This document shows, one piece after another, positions 1 to 12,200 of a stretch of DNA of 64,000 nt. Made by a program: the position numbers and the translations under genes. Position 1 is the stretch's first letter; the number at the start of each line of letters is the position of its first letter. This DNA is from Rusavskia elegans (Eukaryota > Ascomycota > Lecanoromycetes > Teloschistales > Teloschistaceae), in the NCBI GenBank assembly GCA_011316305.1, contig SAUG01000111.1, positions 1-64,000 of the forward strand, given 5' to 3'. The notes beneath the pieces were generated by a model that worked only from the letters and a program-made list of their open reading frames with translations, searched no databases and was not told where the DNA came from.

Positions 1-2879
1 AAAAAAAAAAAAAAAAAGGGAAAGTCTATAATTCCGATATTATTATAACTTTATTATCTTCCGATTAATCTTCTATAAATAACGATAATTTTATAATAAA
101 CTTTTTATCGGATAAAAAAATATCGTCTTCTAAAAAATATAAAAGAAAGTAAAATATAAATTTTTCGATAAAAAAGTAAAAAATAAAGTACCGCTAGCAG
201 TTAAAAATAGAAAAGATTTATAGAAAATTAGAGATATAGATTATAAAAATAACTAAATATAATACCGTCTAGTATTCGAATAAAATATATTATTACTAAT
301 AGCCTACGGAAAAAAAAATATATTATCTTTTAATAACTATTTATATATCTGCCTAAAATAAGATATTTTTATCGGATAAATCTAAATATAGTTATATAAA
401 TTTCTAGACTTTTCCGAAATCTATAGTTAAATAATATATTTTATTTTTATAGAAAGCAACGGCGTAGAATAAAGTAAAAATAGAAAAAAAAAACGAAAAT
501 ATAAATATTTTAATAGTAGTAGCGCCGGCGTAATTAAATACTTTAATAATAAAAAAGAGTTTTAATTTCTTCTAGGCGATAATTTAGGCTTTTAATTATC
601 TTTTTAAATTCTCTAGTCTATTTTAGTAGATAAATATTCCTTTACGCCTTTCTATAGCTAATTATACTACGCTGCCGGCGCTAAATAATTCTATCTAGAT
701 TGTAAACGATTAAGAGAAATTAAAAGAGTAATACTTTCTTTAATAGGCGCGTAAAAACCTTTTAAAAGCGTATATACTCTAGTAAACGTATTAAATAGTT
801 AATAGCCAAAGCTATAATTTAAGTTAAATACGTAGGCTAAATATAATAGAATAGAAGGAAATTAGAATTAGAAAAGATTTAAATATAAAATTTAGTACTA
901 GTATAAAAGATTAGATTTATTAAATTTTTTCTAATTTTTTTAAACTTCTACTAAATATTAGCTATCGAATCGATAACGTCGCAGACAAGGCGAAGATTCG
1001 TAATAATTAGGATTACGTTTTAGAAAGTAGTTAGAAAATATAGAAAACGATATTAAAGGTTTAAAAAAGGGATCCGAATTACGGAACTAGAGCGCTAAGC
1101 CTGCCGGACGTAATATCGCCGGAATTTTAATAATTTCTAGTAACTATAAAAACGATTCGATTTTTTTAATTTTTATATCGTTCGAATATATTTAGTTAAC
1201 TTTATAATTTAAAATTAGATTAGTAACTATAATAGCGTTATATTATAATTATTATATATAAATAATTAAATTCGAATTTTAGTAGTTTAAAATCCCGTAG
1301 TATCCCGTATAATTATCCCGTTGTAGATAAAATAGAGTAAGCTAATTAGTTTATTATAGGCCGCGTATAATAGATTTTATTTAAAGTAGGATCGCCGCTA
1401 AATCTTAGACTATTAAAATCTAGTATAATTAATATAGCTATATAATAGTTTAACGAGCCAGATTATTATTTAATATTTAGTAATAAAGTTTTAAATTATA
1501 TTAAACGTTTTTAAACGATCTAAAAATAATTAAAATCCGATCGCTTTTAATATAGATATTAATTATTAAAAAAATAATATATTACGTTCGGACGGATTTA
1601 ATAGATTTAGTAACTAATTTCGCTTTTTAATTTTTTTAAATTTTTATTATCTATCTTTTTCTTTCTTATTTAAATAGATATCTTCTATAATTATACTCTC
1701 GGTATTTCTTCGAAGATATTCTAAATATTAGAAATATCCTATCGCGTTCTTTTTATTATTATAGATTTTAATACCCGCTTCGAAAAAGTTCCGAAAGTTT
1801 ATATAATTAAGATTTTTATAATACCTTTTTAACTTAGCTTTTAGAACCGAAAAAAACTCTTTAATAGAGTTATAATTAGGCGAATAAAGTAGTAGGTATA
1901 GAATTTTAACCCCGAAGCTATCGTAGAAGGTTTTAATCTTTTTATATATATATATTAAATAATTATCTATAACAATTATTAACTTTAGACTACGAAAGAA
2001 ATTATATTTAGAAAAAATATTTTTTTAAAAAAACTATTCGAGCCGGAAATCTTTAATCGTATTTTTATAGATTATATAATTTAATATCCTATCAAAATAG
2101 TATACTAGATAGATACTAAACCTTTTACTACGCTAGAAAGATTTCTATATAATAGATTTAATCTCGAAAATAGATTATCTTTATTTATAATAGATAGTAT
2201 ACTTGTTAGTAGCGTTTTCGTTAATATAGACGAGCTATTAATAGTAGTATTCCGAGATTTCTAGTATAAAGATATCGCGAAAGCTCTAGGATCTCTTTTT
2301 TATCTAAACCCGTAGCGACTTTTTCGAAATTTTAAACGACTTTAATATCTAGTAGATATATATAGTAGAGAAGATTTTATTATATTTATCGATAATTTAC
2401 TCTACTATTTTATTAAAATAAAGCTATAGAATTTTAATAAAGTATTTAGTTAATTCGCTTTTAATATTTTTAGTAAATTTAATCGGGGGTTCCTAACGCG
2501 CGATATTAAAATCCGGTATATAAAATCTGAAAATTATAATATTACTTTTAATATAATATATCTACTGTTTATTATATAGTTCGAAATAGATAATAGTAAA
2601 AAGATAAAGATTATTAGCAAGATATTATAATATTTTTTTCTTCTATTCGAAAGTTATAGCTACCGGTATTATATTAGAAACTATTAGTAAAAGTTCTATT
2701 ATAAATTATAGGGCGTATATATATATAAGGCTTTAAAATATCTAATTTAGATATATATATAGAAATTATAGTAGTAGTAGAAATCGAAAGGTTATATAGC
2801 GTTAAAAAGTTACAAGATTTATATATAAGTTTGGTAGGGCTCGCGTAAAACTCTGACTGACCAGGTTTATTTAATCTGG
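1..2879. mobile_element. RIP-decayed AT-rich transposon block (Tc1/mariner type on its right side)
   Basis: The block is strongly AT-rich, dense in TpA, and has no long open frame, which is the usual outcome of RIP on repeats. Its right edge at 2854-2879 ends in the same terminal sequence (inward reading starts CCCCAGATTAAATAAACCTG) as the inverted-repeat element at 32255-33895, followed by a TA at 2880-2881 that could be half of a TA target duplication. Minus-strand remnants of a DDE transposase lie at about 1680-2280. I could not find the matching left terminal repeat, so the part from 1 to about 1650 may be a second decayed element. The window opens with a 17-base A run, which may be chance or an edge of another repeat. 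After 2879 base composition returns abruptly to normal. Confidence 0.8.
1680..2280 (-). pseudogene. Tc1/mariner (DDE_3-like) transposase remnant, killed by RIP
   Basis: One minus-strand frame, ignoring TAG/TAA stops, reads a recognisable DDE_3 core. A segment reading VIVIDN (codon GAT at 1965-1967) is the second catalytic Asp. About 34 residues later comes the family signature normally written YSPDLNPIEEFF, here YSPNYNSIKEFF at about 1849-1884. The first acidic position, normally in a VDES-type motif, reads INEN (codon AAC at 2220-2222). In-frame stops replace likely Trp and Gln codons. Each lesion noted is a C-to-T or G-to-A type change, as RIP produces. The gene is non-functional. Reading direction is from the terminal repeat at 2879 inward. 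Confidence 0.7.
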
Positions 2880-3644
2880 GGTACTAAGCCACAGCTTCGC
2901 CTAACCGCTTATATAAGTCTTCGAGACTATGCTAAATATTCGATCCGTTATCATTTTATTCTACAGAGTTGCCACTCATCTACAGCAACGGATGAAAGGT
3001 CATGGTTCGTATGCATCCCCGCGAATCATCGCGTCCAGAAACATGGCCTACCGACATCGAACGAAGCTGGCTCCTGTTGTACGCTGTCAATCAATGAACT
3101 GGACCACAGCCACAGATGGGACATGTCTGACCGACGACAGCATGCAAGCAGTAAGGTTGTGATTGAAAGGACATAGATCTAGGGCTGCTATTCCGCTTCA
3201 CGGGATACATGATTCTTGCTCCAAATCACTCGATGATGGCTGATCCGTCCTTGGCCAACACCCCAAAAGGCTTCCAGCATGTCAGTCCATCCGTCTTCGC
3301 CACATCATACATCGAGTTTCCAGCTCTGTTGGCTCTGCTCTTTGCTCGTTCTAGTCAAGGACTCTGGATCGAGTCAGCGGGTCCAAATCCAAAAGAGTGG
3401 GTATCGAAGCCTTGTCGGGAGCTCTTGGCTTTTCTACCAGGTAGAAGGTTCGTAGCCAGCACCGCGGACAGGTGGATCCCCTTGCTAGCCATGGTACGGG
3501 CCTCATGTTGTGGAGAGCGAGAGTGGATGGTCTGAGGAAGATTGCGCGGGATTGAGTGAATGGGAGCTGGCGTCCTCGACCGAGAGCCGCGGAAGCGTTC
3601 CCTAGTGCCGGATAAATAATTAGCACCACGGAGTACTACTGTTG

Positions 3645-3672
3645 AACATGCAGGTCGCTCAACCTGCATGTT
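3645..3672. repeat. Perfect 11-bp inverted repeat (hairpin)
   Basis: AACATGCAGGT and its exact reverse complement flank a 6-base loop. It sits in the gene-free stretch and is not next to a gene end, so a role as terminator or operator is not indicated. Confidence 0.6.
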
Positions 3673-5268
3673 GCCAGCCCCTCAGTCAACCTTTCAAAAA
3701 AGGGGGTTGCTGAATTCTCATCAAAGGAACCCCGGGCATAACAGTGCAATGCCCGCGCTGAATCTCAGAAGGATGACACAAAAAAAACGTCACGGGGAGA
3801 CAAGGGAATCATAGAATCACTGGCCTTTGTGGAATGCGTCAACCGCTCGAAGCCAGCCCATCGTGGTCTTGGTTCCGCTCTGGTTGTGCTCGTGCTCCGA
3901 GACCAGTGGCCAGTCACAGCTCAATGGACAATGATGATAAGTTCTGGCATTGCTTCGTGGTCGGCCATGTGCTCATGCATCTGCCAAACCACAATGTTAG
4001 CCAAGGTCTGAGTCCTCAAGCAAGTGCCATGCATGACGATGTGGGAGGCCTAAGAAACCACAGGTGACGAAGGGATCAAGCCTTCAGGCTAGTACAGGCA
4101 GTCAAGCACCGTGAGATGGTCACAAGTGTCGTGGAGGACGAGAAGAAGAAGAAGCAACGTACCCCAAGGTATGAACCCCATTCCATGCAGTACCAATGAT
4201 GGGGAGTAGGCGAGTCGAAGGCAGGTCACAGGAGTCGAAGTCCCAGCTCATCAAGCAAAGGAACGACGAGAACAACGAAGCAGGCAAGAGAATAAAGCAC
4301 TGTCATTGATGAAGCAGAAACATACGGCGGGTACGTTGTGGATGGGCTGACTGAGATGCTGAAGATGTGGAACGAGAGATGAAGATGGGGAATAAGAGAG
4401 GAAGACGGAGAATGAGGAGAGGAAGCGTCTATTTATCCACCTTCAGGGACAGGGAGACTTCGGCGGCAGGAGCCTTTGCATTAAGGACTGGAAGGTACGT
4501 CTACATCGAAGGGAGCAACACCGCTCCCCTGGGCGGCAGGTGCGATGCAATCACGAGCCTTTGGAGAGACAGGTCTACATGACGGAATCTCGTCTGACAT
4601 CCTTTGATTTACCGGAACTATATAATGCCTTGTTGCCGTGATCCAGAATTCCCACACCAGGTAACAATCCAGCTATACACCGAAGGCTTCGACAGCCTTA
4701 ACATGTACCAGAGCCACTGCTCTTCAACTCACTGCTGAATCGAAAAGCGACGAAGCCGAAAATGGAGGAGACGCTCATTAGAAGCCTCGCAACCCAGTCT
4801 GATCTCCTCCGTTGTTTTTCGCAACATGATAGCAGTCGGTCCCAGGGCTTATTCTATCACGTCTCGATCCTACCTCGTCAAACGCGGCCGACGACGGCTA
4901 CGACGCATACCAAGGAGAACTTCCCCTCAAGATGATCGTGCAAGACCCCCCAGCTACTCGGGTGTGGACGCAGCAGATTCTGAACGGTGGGAGTGGTGAG
5001 GATGCCTATCAGGACAGCAAGAACGGTTCGGCAGAACTGGTGTCCGCGTTAGATGGCTTGGGGGTGCTTTACTACGCGGCGGAAGACTGCTTTCGCTGGA
5101 CAGTACAGGGTGCTTACTGATCGGAACGAACGGACTGGTACCGTGACTCGTAACCCAGAAGCTCATTCTTCTTTTTACCCAGTGTTATCTGCAATCCTTT
5201 GGTTCTGGAAAAGGAGAATACTGATAGGATTCGTACATCCTGCCGTTGAAGCCATTGACTGCAACAAT

Positions 5269-5312
5269 TCTATCCCCAGCAGTAAAAGGCTCTATCCCCA
5301 GCAGTAAAAGGC
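5269..5312. repeat. 22-bp tandem duplication
   Basis: Two identical 22-bp copies (5269-5290 and 5291-5312), each beginning TCTATCCCCAGCAG. Identity suggests a recent duplication. No gene is assigned here. Confidence 0.8.
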
Positions 5313-6268
5313 AATGGCGATATCAAATCACAGACAAATCTCTGCCTAAGCTTCAATTATGGCCCGGGGGCCAAGATCCCACCTTGGAGTCGAAAGTCTC
5401 ATATCGCGTGGCTACTGTGGTCCCAACAAGCAGCTACGCAAGCATCTATGAAGTCAAGCAACAAGAGCCCATACAGACCACTGTAAGCGATATACATTCC
5501 CCGTCAATAAAGCTTATTAGACCGTCACCTCCTCCCCCCTTCTTCCTTCTTCTTCACCAAAGAAACACCAGAAAATATTCTTCCCACACCAACCCTCCCT
5601 CTACATCCTCCTTCGTTCCTTCCTTCCTCCCTCCTCCAACAAGCAAACAACATGTATATGCATAAACGATCGAAAAGCATCCCTAATCCCAATCGATATG
5701 TCCACAAAGGCCAAAACAGACACTCCGCCAGAGAATTGAATCCGGCCTGGCGCCATGATAACCCCTAAGGAATAAGGGGGAGACACCATCATGATTGGAT
5801 TGAAGGGAGAGGTGATGTTTTCACGTGTTGTGGAGTGAGGAGGAGGAATTAGCTTATCGGGATTAACTCAGAAGGGCTATTGAGGTCGTTACCTTATAGA
5901 AGCGCTGATGGGCGGGTGTGGCTACTAGTCTGGAAGAAAGAGGATCGAGAGGCATGGATGGGGGAAAGTATAGGAGGGATCTAGGGAGGGAGATTGAGAC
6001 TCATACTGTTGTACGTGCCACTACAGCTCGATACACACATATCGTACAGCAGACAGATGAAGTTGGCTCCTTCACAGATCATAAGGTAGGATATGAGGGA
6101 CATGAAGAGGAAGCTAAAGTAGCACAAGATATGCATCAGTAATCCCAGATCAATGACATCTGGAATTGGCTCTAGTATGAGTACTACATCCCCTTCCAAG
6201 CCTGCTCTCTCTCCTATAACCAAACTATTCTCCCATCTATATACAACTCTCCTATCTCCATCAAGATT

Positions 6269-8984
6269 TCACTTCCTCTCCCTCCGTACCCGCTCTTTCC
6301 CCGCATCCCTCACCAACTTCACAAATCCCTCTACATCCCTCCCAACCGCCCACCCCCCACCCCTCCACCCCAGCACCCCCAACACCTCTTCCCGACTCCC
6401 ATACAACCTCCCCTCCAACCGCCCCATGACCCCAACCACCGTCCTCACGACCGCCGCGTCGCCATCAAAAACCATCACGTCCCACACTCTCGACGCGACT
6501 TCCACTCCCAAACCCTCCCCGGGACCCAGGAAAAGCGTCCGCAGCATCGGTTCAAAGATTTCGTGCGGATGGATGTTGAGTCCTTGATCGCGATCGAAGA
6601 GATGGGTGTGTAAGCGCGGGTATTTATTTTCGAGCAGGGCGAAGACGAGCGAATACGCCTTTGCGCAGGCGGCCGGGTCGCCGGTCAGGAATGCGAGAGG
6701 GAGAGGGCGGTTCAGGAGGTTAGCGAGGCTGACGAAGGCTGCTGCACTGGAAGGAAGGGTGAGGAGAAGGAGGGCGGCGAGGAGCTGGCGGTTATGGTTA
6801 GCTTGTCTTGTATGAAAGATGCAGATCGACGACTTTGTAGAGGGAAAAGGCGTACATGGGTGCCATGGCTATAGCCGACATCTGAACGGTACATTGAGTA
6901 TGCCATTAAGACGTCGATCAGACCGCCGTGCAAAGGGCCTCCGGGATGGAAAAGTTTGAGCTCAGGGAAAGTGACGACGGCGTCCCGGCGAATGGCATCG
7001 AACCACGCTTTCTCCTTCGGGGGTTCGTCACCTCGACTTGCCGCAATTCGAACCTCTGTATCCCTGGCCCGCTGCAACGCCTTGGTGTATGTGTTCTCAC
7101 CCAAGGTCAGATCATTTCCAATCGCCTTCTGCCACACTTTTCCTCTCGATCTTGGTGCAATGCCCCTCCACCACAGCTCTCGTGTTCTCGGCTCACGCAT
7201 TGCTTGATCCCAATTCGGCAAGACATGTTCCTCCCAGATCCGGAGTAGGGTGTTTTTGGTATCATCTTCGGCGCATTTCAGAACGGCTGCTCGAGCGGCT
7301 TTCTTACGTTCTACATGTATTATACAATTGATCAGAAAAGCGTCCAACTTCCACATGGTGCGCGTGGCATACCGGCTTCCAAGCTTGACTCCATCATCCG
7401 TTGATACTCCTTGAGGTGTTTCTTCTCCTCCTTTTGATCCTTGGGTGGCAGCCAGCTGGGTCGTGTGCGGCTCAAGACCTTCTCTTTCTCCTTGCTGATG
7501 GGTAACGGATCAATCATCACGTTGTTCAAACGTAACGGCGGTAATTCCACGCTGGTCTTTGCCCTCGTCTTCTTCTCCAGGCTCGGTCTTGTTGGGGCAA
7601 GACCGTTCTGGACGGCTTCCTCGTACGACTTTTCCGACAGATCTACGTGACTTTCTAACGCCTCGGTCAACGACTTTGCCTCGTCGGACAGCTCTGACAT
7701 GGCAACCGTCCAGGACTTTGCACGACTCTTTACTAAGGGGTGGCTATCTGGAACGGGCCCAGCGGATAGACTTGGAGGGTAGATCGGCTTCATCGCTGGA
7801 GTCGAACATCCATTGGATTTCTTAGAAGACTCGTGACAGGCCTCGCCTACGGGTGGTAGGCGTGGGGAGCGCAGATCTTTGAGACTGCCTGTTGAAGGGT
7901 TGAAAGCCGGTCGCCGTTCAGGACTAGTATTTGCAGACGGGGCGGGAGACGTCCCTGGGGAGATGCCCGAACGCTCGGTATGTGGCCGAGGCGATAGTGG
8001 GACGTTCCACAGGCTCGCGTCATCTGGCAAGTCTTCGTCGGCATCGTTATACTCATCCTCGAGCTCTTTGATTGACTTCCTGCTGGGCTGCCATGATCCT
8101 CGTCGAATGGGGGCCCTATTGACAGCGGGCGAGACAAGAGGTCCTTGTAATGTTGCGGGCCGCTGTAGGGGTTGTAGTGACGCTGATCGTGGAGACGGAT
8201 GCGACGGAGATGGTGACCGAGAGCGACTCAGATTACTCATGGCTTGTTGTGCCAAGGATGGTGACGAAGGGCTTCTTTGCCCTCTTCTGAAGCCATTGGG
8301 CCCTGGCACGGCGAGTGGTTGAATAATGCCCAAGCCTGATACGGGCTTGACGGGTCTCTGTGCATTCGCATATTTCGGTCGCTGTGCAGCAGCTGTAAGC
8401 TCTCTAGTACTTGGTATAGCTGCCGGGTTCTGCCTCATCCCCTTCATGGTCGTGACGGTCGGGCGCGAAGGGGCCGGCTTCGTGGTGGAATCAAAGCCAT
8501 AGAGCTCGCGGGTCGAGGGTGTATGTTCTTCCTCGAGCCCAATGTCCTCGAAATTGGTAATGTCAGAGCACAGGCCATTGTGCTCTTCGTGAGAAGAAGA
8601 GTGGAAGGAGGAGGATTTGGAAGACTTTGATGCAGTCAAGCCTGGGGGAGAAGAGGGCGCCTGGGTTATAAGAGAAGACATATCATCGTAAGCATTGGTC
8701 ACTGAATGATCGGAATGGTAGTGGACGAGATTCGTAGGAGCATGGGCAAGGGCAGAAATAGATTTGTTGGTAACGACTGGTGGTTCGATAATAATGCTGA
8801 TGCCGGCAATGGAAAACTGAATCCCGTAGTGTTCCGCTTTGACCGGAGGGTGCTCATAGGTCGAATGAAAGTCCAGATATACAGAAAGATCCCAAGTATG
8901 TACAGAGTGAAAGCAATCCGCTGGCAAGTGAACGGTGTCGTCGTCGTCGTCGTCGTCGTCGGAATTGGCGGAGCTGAAATGCAT
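6269..8984 (-). CDS. TBC-domain (Rab-GAP family) protein with altered catalytic fingers
   Basis: Model: exons 8984-7373, 7310-6856, 6784-6269 (introns of 62 and 71 nt with GT...AG ends), 860 aa. The N-terminal ~530 residues are low-complexity, Ser/Pro-rich, with an Asp run encoded by a GTC microsatellite at about 8937-8962. The TBC domain starts near residue 582 ([16 protein letters not shown], the classic WRG...R..VW motif) and includes YRSDVGY and ANLLNRPL, closest in feel to TBC1D12/14-type proteins. TBC proteins normally activate GTP hydrolysis by Rab GTPases with an Arg finger (IxxDxxR) and a Gln finger (YxQ). Here these read IRRDAVV (644-650) and YSH (684-686), so both catalytic residues are missing in this model. 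The second intron lies right after YSHGTH, so a different splice could change the Gln-finger reading but not the Arg-finger one. Start ATG at 8984 opens the longest frame, 247 bp from the TERT stop. Confidence 0.85.
8937..8962. repeat. GTC trinucleotide microsatellite
   Basis: About eight GTC/TCG units that encode an Asp run near the N-terminus of the TBC protein on the minus strand. Such tracts vary in length between strains. Confidence 0.85.
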
Positions 8985-9231
8985 GTTGATCGCAGGGATT
9001 GGCCGCTTTCAGGGGTCGGTCGCTTGCTTGGCGCGTCCCAGCAATGACGTAACGTTCCTCGCTTAGCGCCCGTTGAAATCGACCCCACTTCTTGACGACT
9101 TCATACAGAAAGAGTAGTCATCTGCTTGTGGTTTGTTGTCAGGGGAGACACAGCTTTTGAACAAAAAGTTCGTTACACATCAACCGTACATTTAGCTCTA
9201 GGATGGTTTCACGTCCTCGACGCAGGCGCAC

Positions 9232-12200
9232 TTAGTATCTGTATCCGCGAAACGCTGCATCCCCCTTTTGTTTGGCCTTCAGCAGTCTCAGCTCCTCTTT
9301 CTTTTTCCGAGGTCTGACATCCTCCAACGCTCCGTTCAGCCACCCCAACACCGCTTGAAACTTGGTTTGCTTCCTTCCAAGCACCTTGCTGAAGGCGCTC
9401 AGTGCTAGCCTAGCATTCCATCAGTCGCTAAACTGCCAATTGTGAAACGCAGAGTCTGCATACCATTGCACTTGGCGCTTACTGACGGCGCAATTGTAGC
9501 CTTGCCAGGTTGGAGTTCTATGTTTAGCTTGGACCAGCACAAACGCCACCTCCATCAGATCTTGGATTGTTCCTGCAGGTAATTATTATTAGCGCAACTT
9601 GCCGCCTGAGACCAGGCCAGCCAAGGCAGCATACCGATCAGCAGTGTAGAGTGCGGCTGTTGCTCAGATCGCAATGATTTCGCATATCGATAGTATTTCA
9701 TCCCTGCTTCCACAAAGTTTTGGTAGATGTTGCTCATCACGCTGCTGACCGAGTTGAAGTTGGTGTCAAGAAACATCCGGTGCGTTTGTATCTTGAACGC
9801 GCTGTAGTGGATCAGTGACAAGTACCCGCAACCGACTTGCTCCAAGGCCTACCTCATGGCTTTGCGATGGAATGTTTGACCGGGAACGTTGGATCGCTCG
9901 ACGGTTAAGGCATCAGCTAGTACTACAGAATGTCAAATGTTTTCCCCATTGCAAGTAGACTGCCCCTTACCGGTTGCTCTTCCTCGACCTCGGTCCTTCC
10001 GGATCTCTAATGTCTTGGTATGGACCATCGTGCCACAGTATGGAAACGCGGAGCCAGTCGCTGTCTTGGTAATGACGGACTCGTTGATCTTGATACTGAA
10101 ATTGGCGAGACTCTTAGTGGGATTGATCTCAACGCCGTATTCTTCCAGGCCGTCGTGCATGATTTGCAGGAATCTTATCGCATCCTCTTTCTTGCTCGTG
10201 ATGAACAAGAAATCGTCGATCAGTCGCAGCAGTAATCCGTTGTCTTGTCTGACGAAGGGGAGATGTTCTGCCTCTAGCTTGGCATAGAAGCAATTGCACA
10301 GAAGACTTGACAAGACGGAGCCTTGAGGTATGCCTTCTTTCTGTCTGAAGAATCTCTTGCCGATCTTGACAATGTTCCTCTCGACATGATCCTTCAGCAA
10401 ATCGAGTAACTTCGGCTTCTTGTGAGATGTGCGAATCACGTTGTCGACAAAGACAGTATTCTTCCTTTCGCTTGCTAAGGTTGCCTCTACCATCTCGTGG
10501 AAGCTGCGAAAGTCCAATGGAGGATGAGCTGAAGTAAGGAATTTCCTAGCCGGCTTCGGTTGCGCGTACGGCCCATGGCCAGATGTTGTATTTTCCGAAG
10601 CTTTGATCTGGGCGTGGCGAGCGATCCTGTACACATCCTCCGATGCAAGATCTTCCATAATGTTGATGGCGCGCCGTTGTGGAATTGTGTCAAAGCAGGA
10701 CTTGACATCAATCTTGGCAAAATAGAGACCCGGCATACGCTCGTTCGTGGCGCACAATCTATCTTTGAAGGCTTTCAGCTTTGGGTATAAGTCACCAACA
10801 GAGAACAGGGCCGAGCCAACAGCCGTCGGATGCTGGAGTCTTTCATAGTCGAGCATCTTGTGTACGGGAGCCATGATGGAGTTGATACTCCGTCCTAGCA
10901 CAGCTTTCCCGTTCTGCAGCTTGGTGACTCTTCGTCGCAGGTTCATGATGGGTCTCACACCGCTTCCCTTGGGAAGTAGACGCATTTGACTAAAGCCTAA
11001 CGTACGAGCGTCAAGCATCTGTCGAGCTTTGATGTTGGGGACTTCATCAAACATCTTGAGCTTGATCCTAGCCATGGCAGGCTCCGTCAATGCTCTCCAA
11101 ACGTCGTGTCGGAAGTAGAAAATACGATTCTTGTGAAGGTTGGACTCGGTGACGTGAAAGTTGGAGCGGACAAGGGGGATCAGGATCGAATCGAAAAGGT
11201 AGTATAGGAACTCCAGAAAGACTTCTCTTCGTTTGTTCAGATCGGAAGACGCAATACGGCCACCCTTTTGAAGGTTGGAGGGCGCAAGCCAGGTCATCCA
11301 AGCAATCTATAGAAGGGTTAAGGCTGATCCTTTGGCTTGCCTGAGGGTTTTTGGTACCTTCAGATCTTGGCTTACTGAATGTAATGTAAGACTCTCGAAC
11401 CTCCTCAGGCATATGAATTGGTCAACACGGCTGAGGAGGACTGCTTTGTTATGCTCGCCGTCTTCATCGTGTCCCCAAAAATCATCTGGTATAATTCGAG
11501 ACATCACGGCGCGGCAAAACGCAGAGACGTCTGATGTCGGCGTTGCATGTTCTATAAGAGGGGCCTCTACGACATTTGCCTTTCCATTCACTGCTGAACT
11601 CTGCTCATGAGCTGTTATCTCAATATGTGCAGATCGAAACCGATGCTTAACTTGTGTTGCCCTAATCACTGGGTCTAGCTGCGACTTCTCAGCCGCTTGG
11701 GTGGCATATGTCTGCGATGCGCTTGGGACTTTGGACCATGGTGTCTTTGTTATCGACTTATCTTGCGAAGGGCAGTAATGTTTGAGAAGTTCGTAATAAG
11801 CACACTGATAATACCTTTTTTGGAGTTTGACGACCATATCAAATACAGCCCCACGAAGTCTCCTCGGTAAGTGTGACCGGATACTGGACGGATCATTTGG
11901 TACAGCATGACTCGTTTTCTGAGTAATCTCGTGTTCTCTGAGAGTGTAATCTTTGAAAGGCTGCACCGTTTCCTTTGGGTCAATGGTCGAGGTGAAGACA
12001 TTGTGTAGACCAAACTGTCGTGGGAAAATATACTTCATGATGTGAGTGGTGTGAAGAGAATTATGGGGATCCGGGTAGCGATTAAGGACATCTGGTGACA
12101 TTAGGAACTTCCGGAGTAGCTCCATAGCGAGAGTAGCCTACGAATATGACGAAGACCAAATCTGACCTTTCCCTTCGCATTTAGCACAGCGCGAGCATAG

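Larger units (their letters stand above)
2882..6268. other. Intergenic stretch without a supported gene
   Basis: Only short overlapping frames on both strands, none with a recognisable domain or consistent splice pattern. It holds an 11-bp perfect hairpin (3645-3672), a 22-bp tandem duplication (5269-5312), and a pyrimidine-rich tract at about 5520-5640 that resembles a fungal promoter or 5' leader. The tract is followed by a 38-codon ATG frame (5652-5768) that I cannot support as a gene. Untranslated RNA is possible but not shown. Confidence 0.5.

Noticed and set aside
1..17. Poly-A run as the tail of a LINE element
   Set aside because: The window starts there, so nothing upstream can be seen, and A runs are common in RIP-decayed DNA.
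6153..6587. 144-codon plus-strand frame rich in Pro/Thr/Ser
   Set aside because: Overlaps and is antisense to the last exon of the TBC gene.
7879..8322. 147-codon plus-strand open frame
   Set aside because: Antisense to the low-complexity region of the TBC protein, with composition driven by it.
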